Source of the DNA: Candidatus Heimdallarchaeota archaeon
GTDB taxonomy: Archaea; Asgardarchaeota; Heimdallarchaeia; Heimdallarchaeales; Kariarchaeaceae
Length of the DNA: 30,240 nt
Assembly (NCBI GenBank): GCA_021399405.1
Contig: JAAFKL010000320.1
Location: 1 to 30,240, forward strand
Direction: 5' to 3'
The notes under the pieces are model-generated. The model ran no database searches. It was given only the letters and a program-made list of their open reading frames with translations, and was not told the DNA's origin. Of the stretch, positions 8,929 through 14,988 are shown one piece after another. Numbering within the stretch: the first letter of the stretch is position 1; the number at the start of each line of letters is the position of its first letter. Both the position numbers and the translations under genes were made by a program.

Positions 8929-9903
8929 TTAGTTTTCTATTTTTGGCTTAATAAGTACTCTATGGTTCTCAACTTCCATTTCAGAAAGTTGTTTGCCGTT
9001 ATCGCCTTGTTCAATACTTAATTCGCAAATGTCTGATTTTACTTTGTTTCTCCCTTCTCTATAATTTCGGAAAGCTCTAACTGATTTAATTGATATATAA
9101 GTGTAAATTACTCCTAGGATTAAATCAACAATGAAATGATGATTAAGGTATACCGCTGCAGCAAAAACTCCAAATGGATAGATTAGCACCCATCTGACCC
9201 TTTTATTTTTTCCATATTTTTTAATTGCATAATACGCAGTGATGGAAGAGTAAGCTGCATGTAGAGAAGGTAATGCTGCGTATGGGTTTGAATTGAACCT
9301 TCCATATATCCTGCCAAAAAGATCTATTCCCAATAATCTATCAACTTCAACTAACCCAGCTGCGGATCCGGGTGTTCTAGTTAGGATAACCGGCTGACCA
9401 AAATTGAATCCATTACCCTCATTCCAAATGTACCAAGGAGGTGCGACAGGATAAAAATAGAAGGTAATTAAAGCCATATAACTAGTTAATAGAAATGCAT
9501 ATGAAAATTCCTTGAAGAGATATTTATCCTTAGATTTGTAATAAATTAATGATGCGATTATGATTGGTGCTGCCATATGCATACTATAGTAAATAGCAAA
9601 CAAAACATCAAAGAATAAATATTGATGATTCTGAGCCCAAAATGCTGGAATCTTACCATCAAACATCCATCCAAATAATTTTAATTCTAAATCATAAATT
9701 GGGCTCACATTGATGTGTTGGTTGTCATCTGCTACACTTCGCATTAAATCGTAAGTAAACCAAAATATCAGAAAAGGAACCCAATCCTTGAAAAATGATT
9801 TTTTCTTAGTCAAACCTGCAATAATAATGGTCAGTAGTATAAATTGGTCTAAAGCTAAGTCAAATCCGATAAGGCTTTCAAACCAATTTCTATCTTCGGC
9901 CAT
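8929..9903 (-). CDS. PAP2-superfamily membrane enzyme, Aur1/inositolphosphotransferase-like
   Basis: A 324-residue protein with about seven or more membrane helices. Conserved motifs: YPVAPPWYIW (151-160) corresponds to the Y/F-P-x-A-P-P-R/W motif of the PAP2_3 group; ALPSLHAAYSS (210-220) is motif C2 with His215; and LNHHFIVDLILG (253-264) is motif C3 with His256 and nucleophile-orienting Asp260. The group includes yeast Aur1 inositol-phosphorylceramide synthase and many uncharacterised prokaryotic lipid phosphatases or phosphotransferases. In an archaeon, action on a phospho-head-group or polyprenyl diphosphate is likely, with the active site facing outward (inference). The last ~45 residues are hydrophilic and probably cytoplasmic. 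A TTTATAAA box lies at 9931-9938, about 30 nt before the ATG. It is convergent with the phosphoesterase, with a 5-nt gap. Confidence 0.83.
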   Translation of the reverse strand: MAEDRNWFESLIGFDLALDQFILLTIIIAGLTKKKSFFKDWVPFLIFWFTYDLMRSVADDNQHINVSPIYDLELKLFGWMFDGKIPAFWAQNHQYLFFDVLFAIYYSMHMAAPIIIASLIYYKSKDKYLFKEFSYAFLLTSYMALITFYFYPVAPPWYIWNEGNGFNFGQPVILTRTPGSAAGLVEVDRLLGIDLFGRIYGRFNSNPYAALPSLHAAYSSITAYYAIKKYGKNKRVRWVLIYPFGVFAAAVYLNHHFIVDLILGVIYTYISIKSVRAFRNYREGRNKVKSDICELSIEQGDNGKQLSEMEVENHRVLIKPKIEN

Positions 9904-9930
9904 ATAGCAATAGGATTACATTATATCTAA

Positions 9931-9938
9931 TTTATAAA
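9931..9938 (-). promoter_or_regulatory. Probable TATA box of the PAP2 gene
   Basis: TTTATAAA, on the minus strand, is centred about 31 nt before the ATG at 9903. This fits an archaeal core promoter with a very short leader. The region is AT-rich generally, so the assignment rests mainly on spacing. Confidence 0.45.
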
Positions 9939-10176
9939 CGATATCATATTGAATGCTATCCAAGAGAACCCGATTTTAAATTATTATCATATACAGGAAT
10001 GATAATTATTTTCAATTTCCCAACTGATGAGAGCCTCGCACAAAATTCTCCCCCAATGTTCAAAATGTAATACGTACATACCTTTTTATATTAGTTTTAA
10101 TCTAATAGTAGAGTACTCCGTCTATACTTACAGAATTTTGCATAATTCTCTCAAAGTTCAAAATATTAACCATATA

Positions 10177-10207
10177 ACCGATAATAAATTTTAAATACTT
10201 TATCGGT
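10177..10207. promoter_or_regulatory. Operator-like inverted repeat enclosing the exporter TATA box
   Basis: ACCGATAA at 10177-10184 and TTATCGGT at 10200-10207 are perfect 8-bp inverted arms separated by 15 bp. The spacer contains TTTTAAATA (10189-10197), centred about 25 nt before the ATG at 10218, the position of an archaeal TATA box in a leaderless transcript. A dimeric regulator bound here would block TBP/TFB, so drug- or metabolite-induced derepression of the exporter is a reasonable inference. No regulator gene lies next to it in this window. Confidence 0.6.
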
Positions 10208-10217
10208 AGTTTTAGTT

Positions 10218-11117
10218 ATGGATAGCCAAAACGATAATGGAAATTCCTACGCAATTAAAATGCGGAATTTGACTAAATACTATGGGGAAATTAAAGGAAT
10301 TGAGGATGTCACTCTTGATGTTAAAAAGGGGCAAATATTTGGTTTTCTTGGACCTAATGGTGCAGGTAAAACCACCACTATCAGAATATTGATCGGATTA
10401 ATAAAACCATCAAATGGAGAGGCTGAGATTTTTGGGGCTCCAGTTGGATCCATTGAATCAAAGCAAAAAATTGGTTATTTACCATCTGATTTTGAATTAT
10501 ACAATTATTATACAATTAAAGAGTACTTGGATTATCTTGAAAAGTTGCGCGGACATGCAGAGCTACGTCAGGATCTGGAGAAATTGTTTGATGTCGATAT
10601 TCATAGAAAAACAGATGAATTGAGCCGTGGAAACAAACAGAAAGTTGCCATTGTTCAGGCTTTAATGCATGACCCAGATATTCTAATTGCAGATGAACCT
10701 ACTACTGGATTAGATCCTGTCATGCAAGACGTTTTCAACAAATATTTGAAAAAATATATTAAAAGAGGAGGAACCGCATTTATCTCATCTCATATTTTAC
10801 GAGATATTCAAGAAATTGCAGATACTGTAACGATCATTAAATCAGGCACTATCTTCAGTTCAGGAAGAGTTGATGAACTACTTCTGAATTTACCCAAAAA
10901 AGCAATTTTAAAAATTACTTCTACTGAAAAAGCAGAATCAGTTTTGAAAACGCTTGAAGTGAAATCAAGTGAAATTACAGGTGATAAGTTAATAATCTAC
11001 TATGATCAACCACATCGAGAAATAATGAAGCAAATTGTAGATAATCCTGATGTACTAGATTTTTCTTTTCCAGATCCAAGTTTAGAGGAATACTTCCTAC
11101 CTATCTTTCAGAGTTAA
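10218..11117 (+). CDS. ABC-2-type exporter, ATP-binding protein
   Basis: A 299-residue ATPase of the drug/antibiotic (CcmA/BcrA-like) class. Motifs: Walker A GPNGAGKTT (45-53), a Q-loop replaced by GYLPSDFELY (about 86-95; a Pro/Ser variant common in this subfamily), signature ELSRGNKQK (about 134-142, LSRGN instead of LSGGQ), Walker B ILIADEP with Glu160, and H-loop His192 in SSHIL. Residues after about 215 form the accessory C-terminal domain seen in BcrA-type proteins. It starts at an ATG about 25 nt after a TATA box, with no ribosome site, so it is probably leaderless. The permease gene follows after 15 nt with its own strong ribosome site, giving a two-gene operon. Substrate unknown; multidrug, bacteriocin or lipid export are all possible. 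Confidence 0.92.
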   Translation: MDSQNDNGNSYAIKMRNLTKYYGEIKGIEDVTLDVKKGQIFGFLGPNGAGKTTTIRILIGLIKPSNGEAEIFGAPVGSIESKQKIGYLPSDFELYNYYTIKEYLDYLEKLRGHAELRQDLEKLFDVDIHRKTDELSRGNKQKVAIVQALMHDPDILIADEPTTGLDPVMQDVFNKYLKKYIKRGGTAFISSHILRDIQEIADTVTIIKSGTIFSSGRVDELLLNLPKKAILKITSTEKAESVLKTLEVKSSEITGDKLIIYYDQPHREIMKQIVDNPDVLDFSFPDPSLEEYFLPIFQS

Positions 11118-11122
11118 GGAGG
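11117..11122 (+). promoter_or_regulatory. Strong Shine-Dalgarno site of the ABC-2 permease
   Basis: AGGAGG starts on the last base of the ATPase stop codon and lies 10 nt before the permease ATG at 11133. It supports this start and reinitiation within the operon. Confidence 0.7.
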
Positions 11123-11132
11123 ACTGAAAGTC

Positions 11133-13001
11133 ATGTCAAAATTTAGTACAATTTTTAAAAATGAAGCAGTTGCAAATCGTGGTTGGTTCATCGGATGGTT
11201 ACTAGGAATGGGTATCACATTTGTTTCTATTTCTTTAATGTATCCAGGCGAAGAAGGAATGGCCAGTTTATTAAAACTTTTAGAAGATCCGAACTTTCAA
11301 GCTTTCTTTGGGGATATTTCAGATAGCAATCCCGGTTATTCTTTATGGGTAGCAATGATGTTTCCATTTATTTCAATGATATTATTCATTTACAGTGTCA
11401 ATTCTGGCGTTAAAGTAGTAACACTTGACACCGACAAAGGCACTGGAGAGATTACCTTCTCAGCACCTGTGAGTCGTAGATCATTTTATTTTGCGAAATG
11501 GTTAGCAATGTCAATTTATATTATGTTAATTATATCTGCAATTATTATTGGATTACGGATTCCCATCAATGGGAATTACCTTGAAACAGATAAATTAGTA
11601 CTCCTCACGATTCACACTGCAATATTCAGCCTTGCGGGAGTTAGCATTGGAATACTTCTTGGATTGTTTACTGGGAGAGGTGATAAAGGGTCACAAATAG
11701 CTCTTTTGTCAGTATTAGTACTTTACACTCTTCAATCGATTGGCAATATCAGAGATGAAGTCGATTTTTTAAATCGACTTAATGTTTTCGAATTATATGA
11801 TTCACTAAGTATTATACTCTTTAACGAAGGTGACACTGATTCTCTACTAGTTTTGCTTGCCATTTTTGTTGTCGGTTTGTTCTTGGGTTCAGTTGGATAT
11901 GAGAATAAAGATCTTATAGAAAACCGAGGTGTATCATTTGGTAAATATCAGCAAAGATTAATACCTCTCGTTTCGTTCTTCCACCTAATTTTCAAACCAT
12001 TTGTAATATCTGCAAGATGGATTAACCATCGAGTTATAGTATTATTTTTGTGGATAAAATATCGTGGTAAAGTTCCGTACGATGATAAAACTTTCCGGAT
12101 TGATCGTTCATCACGGACGAGTGTATTCACATTTTGGGGTAGAGCCCTAGAAAAGCGATTTCCAATTGCAGCAGATTTCGTTTATTCAGAAAGAAGAGTT
12201 TTGCTCATAACATTTTGGGCAATCGTAATGGTATACCCGTTACAATTAGCTCTTTATCCCGGTGATGAAGCGACTCAAGAGTTAATAGTTGGATTTGGCA
12301 GTGGTGGAATTTTTGATTTGTTCACTTATGGCTATGATTTGAGCACTGAACCCTATTTATGGTATGTAATGACTCAAGCAATTGGTGGCCATTGGATATT
12401 CTTTCTCCCATTAGGGTTTCATTGGGTAAAGAAAGTGACAATGAGCGATGCAGAATCAGGTACTGGGGAGATACTTGGGTCACAGCCAATCCCATATCAG
12501 TCAATCATTTTCCAGAGAATTATTGCTATACTATTGGAAATTGTGTTCATAGTTGTGAACATGGTCGTATTTTTGATTTTGTCTGAATTAATTACCGGTA
12601 AAACAGATGATATGTTGTGGGAGATTGTAGCAATATTAGTTTACATTCCATTATACTCATTTTGGACGGCGTTGCTAATTTCCATAGCTTTATCACTCAA
12701 ATCTTCAGGTGTTAAAATCGCGCGAAGTATTTACTTGCTAAGCTTTCTAGCCTTTGCCTTTGCCGTTATCAATCCGGATTACAACCACTGGTATGTTAAA
12801 AGTATTTTTGGATTGTATGATCCAGTTCTGATTATTCGAGAACAATCCTTGATGGCAAACAATGGAGGAATCATTGTTATTTTATTTTTAGCAATTTTGA
12901 GTCCATTTATCTTAGCATTCAGTTCTAGGTATTACACTTGGTCGGTGTTTGATAAACAGCGAGATATGTCAACGTTTAACAAAGAAAATCTTGTAATGTG
13001 A
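11133..13001 (+). CDS. ABC-2-type exporter permease, internally duplicated
   Basis: A 622-residue protein of about twelve membrane helices made of two related halves. In the first half, DTDKGTGEITFSAPVSRRSF (about 99-118) aligns with DAESGTGEILGSQPIPYQS (about 437-455) in the second. Each lies in the cytoplasmic loop after helix 2, and each half begins with a short amphipathic helix then a Trp-rich first membrane helix. The G-T-x-E-x-x-L/F-S-x-P-(I/V)-S-R loop is the coupling helix region of ABC-2 permeases, here intact in half one and less conserved in half two. A linker of about 90 residues (about 270-360), basic and partly amphipathic, joins the halves. A full-length double permease would need only an ATPase homodimer. 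It ends 3 bp from the convergent cheY gene. Confidence 0.87.
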   Translation: MSKFSTIFKNEAVANRGWFIGWLLGMGITFVSISLMYPGEEGMASLLKLLEDPNFQAFFGDISDSNPGYSLWVAMMFPFISMILFIYSVNSGVKVVTLDTDKGTGEITFSAPVSRRSFYFAKWLAMSIYIMLIISAIIIGLRIPINGNYLETDKLVLLTIHTAIFSLAGVSIGILLGLFTGRGDKGSQIALLSVLVLYTLQSIGNIRDEVDFLNRLNVFELYDSLSIILFNEGDTDSLLVLLAIFVVGLFLGSVGYENKDLIENRGVSFGKYQQRLIPLVSFFHLIFKPFVISARWINHRVIVLFLWIKYRGKVPYDDKTFRIDRSSRTSVFTFWGRALEKRFPIAADFVYSERRVLLITFWAIVMVYPLQLALYPGDEATQELIVGFGSGGIFDLFTYGYDLSTEPYLWYVMTQAIGGHWIFFLPLGFHWVKKVTMSDAESGTGEILGSQPIPYQSIIFQRIIAILLEIVFIVVNMVVFLILSELITGKTDDMLWEIVAILVYIPLYSFWTALLISIALSLKSSGVKIARSIYLLSFLAFAFAVINPDYNHWYVKSIFGLYDPVLIIREQSLMANNGGIIVILFLAILSPFILAFSSRYYTWSVFDKQRDMSTFNKENLVM

Positions 13002-13004
13002 ATA

Positions 13005-13376
13005 TTATTTTGTACTAAGAATTTTATTAACAGCTCGTGCAAATTCTGATAATCTAAATGGTTTTGTAATAAACTCACTAGCTCCAGCTTTCATCGCTCC
13101 CATCACAATACTTTGACTTGAAATCGATGTCACCATAACTATCTTTACAGCAGGATTGATTTGTCTTAATTGACGGAGAGTTTGTAATCCATCGAATTTT
13201 GGCATAACTACATCCAAAAGAACTACATCAATTGAAGCCCAATGTTCACCATAATATTCCAATGCTTCGAGTCCATTTGATGCCTTGTGTGGAATCTCGT
13301 GACCCATCTTCAATAATAACTTCTCAGTCAAGGTCTGCATGAATTTTGCGTCGTCGACAACTAAAAATCTAGCCAT
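13005..13376 (-). CDS. cheY: CheY-like single-domain response regulator
   Basis: A 123-residue receiver domain with no output domain. The acidic pocket Asp8-Asp9, phospho-acceptor Asp55 in VLLDVVMPKFDG, Thr83 in MVTS and Lys105 in TKPF are all present, so it should be phosphorylated. The sequence is closest in style to chemotaxis CheY (VVMPKFDGLQTL, KAGASEFITKPF). It lies 22 nt after cheW on the same strand, with AAAGGT as a weak ribosome site, so the two form an operon. The phosphodonor CheA is not in the window. It may signal to a motility apparatus or act in a simplified cytoplasmic relay. Confidence 0.9.
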   Translation of the reverse strand: MARFLVVDDAKFMQTLTEKLLLKMGHEIPHKASNGLEALEYYGEHWASIDVVLLDVVMPKFDGLQTLRQLRQINPAVKIVMVTSISSQSIVMGAMKAGASEFITKPFRLSEFARAVNKILSTK

Positions 13377-13398
13377 GGTCTATCAATTGACCTTTGTT

Positions 13399-14184
13399 TT
13401 ATCCCATTTTTTCATTAATTTTTTCAATTATTTGCTGCTTGTTCGATCGGGCAGATACGTCATCAATCTCCATCTCAATAGCAATTTTAAGGAGTTCTGA
13501 TTTTGTAAGACTTTCCAAATCAAGTGGAGACTTACCTATTTCTCCTCCAACATCAACCTTCTTGAACTGAGCTTCCACCATACCATCAGTATGGCTAAGA
13601 TCATCATCGGAGTAATCAGTCAGAGAATCAGTTGAAACCACTAATTCTTCTTCCTCACCTAGAATTTTCTTAGCATCTAAATGCAATTTAGCTAATTTCT
13701 CAGCTTCTTTGAGATCATACTCTGATAAAATGGTGTTAATTGCAAGAAGGAGTGTTAATCCTAAATCTGTTCTGGCAACTCCAGCTAGAAAGGTTGAATG
13801 AACCTTGCTTGATATTAGATCTAATGTGGTTTTTATATTATCTTCAGTTATACCTATCACTGATTCGACATAATCTACTAAAATTCCAACTGTGGTATCT
13901 CCAGATTTGATAATTAATGCATATAGTCTATCATCTTCATCTTGAAACTCGTCAACGGATCTAGTTTTGCTATCTTCTATCATCAATCTGGCCTTAAGGT
14001 CAATTACTGTAAGTATTGCACCTCGGTAATTGATCACTCCAGCTACATGTTGACCTGCTTGTGGTATGGCAGTGATAGAAGATGGAATGTAGACTTCTTG
14101 AACTTGTTGGACATCTACGGCATAAAACTCGTTTCCAAGTTTGAATGCAACATATTTCTTAGCCTGTTGAGTTGTTACAGCCAT
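13399..14184 (-). CDS. cheW: CheW-like coupling protein with C-terminal Rho-N/SAP-like motif
   Basis: A 261-residue protein. Residues about 8-155 form a CheW domain: FKLGNEFYAVDVQQVQEV, AGVINYRGAILTVIDLK (48-64, the double SH3-like core), and LVDYVESVIGI with the late GVARTDLGLTLLLAI strand. CheW scaffolds receptors and CheA. Canonical CheW is about 150-170 residues, so the tail is extra: an acidic linker (about 177-222) followed by LESLTKSELLKIAIEMEI and SNKQQIIEKINEKMG (223-260). That pattern, L-x3-(S/T)-K-x-E-L-x3-A-x-x-x-x-I ... K-x-x-x-I-x-x-I, matches the helix-extended-helix Rho N-terminal/SAP-type motif, often nucleic-acid or protein binding. Combining it with CheW is unusual. ATG start with AGGAG about 12 nt upstream; divergent from the second cheY. 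Confidence 0.88.
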   Translation of the reverse strand: MAVTTQQAKKYVAFKLGNEFYAVDVQQVQEVYIPSSITAIPQAGQHVAGVINYRGAILTVIDLKARLMIEDSKTRSVDEFQDEDDRLYALIIKSGDTTVGILVDYVESVIGITEDNIKTTLDLISSKVHSTFLAGVARTDLGLTLLLAINTILSEYDLKEAEKLAKLHLDAKKILGEEEELVVSTDSLTDYSDDDLSHTDGMVEAQFKKVDVGGEIGKSPLDLESLTKSELLKIAIEMEIDDVSARSNKQQIIEKINEKMG

Positions 14185-14488
14185 CCTTATTGTAATCTCC
14201 TAAAGCGTGTATTTTAACTTTAATCACTCATTAATCAAATATTCTCACTAACCGAAATAAAAATCACAATATTCTATTTATTATTAATAGATTATTTCGG
14301 ATCGAAGATAGGTTTGTTTGTAGTCTTTATATTTTTTTATCCCGAGGAAAAATGCTCGCACAATAAATATAGAATAAACCAATGCACAATCTTATTCCAA
14401 TGTTTTACGAGTAAAATTACGATTTTATACGTTAGATGAGTAAATATAATAAACAAACTTACGAAGCATGATTTAGAGGTTAAATTTT
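14185..14488. promoter_or_regulatory. 304-bp divergent cheW / cheY control region with palindromes
   Basis: No coding signal. CCGAAATAA (14252-14260) and TTATTTCGG (14292-14300) are perfect 9-bp inverted arms with a 31-bp spacer. TTTTAC-GA-GTAAAA (14403-14416) and TAAAAT-TACG-ATTTTA (14412-14427) are two overlapping smaller palindromes. TAAATATAAT at 14441-14450 is a probable TATA element for the plus-strand cheY, placing the transcript start near 14470, just ahead of its ribosome site. Confidence 0.5.
14475..14480 (+). promoter_or_regulatory. Shine-Dalgarno site of plus-strand cheY
   Basis: AGAGGT lies 8 nt before TTG 14489. This fixes the TTG as start, since no ATG precedes the receiver core. 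Confidence 0.55.
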
Positions 14489-14851
14489 TTGGCCAATGTA
14501 TTAATTGTTGATGATGCTCGTTTCATGAGACTGGTTCTTAGACGAATATTAACGCAAGCAGGCCATACGATTTTAGGTGAGGCCAAAGACGGTGAAGAAG
14601 CTGTCAGAATGTATGCTGATCTACGACCTGATTGTATGACTTTGGATATAGTTATGCCAAAAATGAACGGTATTGAAGCTGTAAAGGAAATCATGAGTTT
14701 CGATCCCACAGCTAAAATTATTATGGTTACAGCTCTTGGTCAGGAAGCTTTTGTGCTTGATGCAATAAAAAGCGGGGCAAGAGAATTTATCATTAAACCC
14801 TTCAGAAACGAAGAAATTGTAAAAGCAGTAATGAAAACTGTTAGTACTTAA
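14489..14851 (+). CDS. cheY: CheY-like single-domain response regulator (second copy)
   Basis: A 120-residue receiver domain read from a TTG start. Asp8-Asp9, acceptor Asp53 in MTLDIVMPKMNG, Thr81 in MVTA and Lys103 in IKPF complete the phosphorylation site. IVMPKMNGIEAVKEIM and KSGAREFIIKPFRNEEI are classical CheY sequence. It differs clearly from the minus-strand cheY across the divergent region, with about half the residues shared by eye, so the pair is an old duplication or two specialised regulators. In chemotaxis systems with two CheYs one often acts as output and the other as a phosphate sink; which is which cannot be told here. T-rich sequence follows. Confidence 0.92.
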   Translation: MANVLIVDDARFMRLVLRRILTQAGHTILGEAKDGEEAVRMYADLRPDCMTLDIVMPKMNGIEAVKEIMSFDPTAKIIMVTALGQEAFVLDAIKSGAREFIIKPFRNEEIVKAVMKTVST

Positions 14852-14892
14852 TCTGAGGATAGATTTACTAGAAATTAAACATAATACTAATT

Positions 14893-14904
14893 CTATTTTT
14901 TATT
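14893..14904 (+). terminator. Possible T-tract terminator after cheY
   Basis: CTATTTTTTATT lies about 45 nt after the cheY stop codon and before the TATA element of the next gene. Archaeal terminators are often plain T-runs, but the region is AT-rich, so this is tentative. Confidence 0.3.
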
Positions 14905-14951
14905 AATGATTTATCTCAGTTGGTTTAATTAAACATACATCCCCCATATAC

Positions 14952-14960
14952 TATTTAAAT
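14952..14960 (+). promoter_or_regulatory. Probable TATA box of the acylase gene
   Basis: TATTTAAAT is centred about 33 nt before ATG 14989, predicting a leader of only a few nucleotides. Confidence 0.45.
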
Positions 14961-14988
14961 TTACCAAACTTCAGAATTTTGCGAAAAA

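Larger units (their letters stand above)
9904..10217. other. 314-bp divergent intergenic region (PAP2 gene / ABC exporter)
   Basis: No coding signal was found. It holds two outward core promoters (9931-9938 minus, 10189-10197 plus) and the palindrome around the second. Two loosely similar stretches, at about 10038-10067 and 10139-10168, share the order CA-AATTCTC ... GTTCAAAAT-T-AA and may be a degraded direct repeat. A further TATA-like CTTTTTATATTAG lies at about 10082-10094, with no gene directly downstream. Confidence 0.5.
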
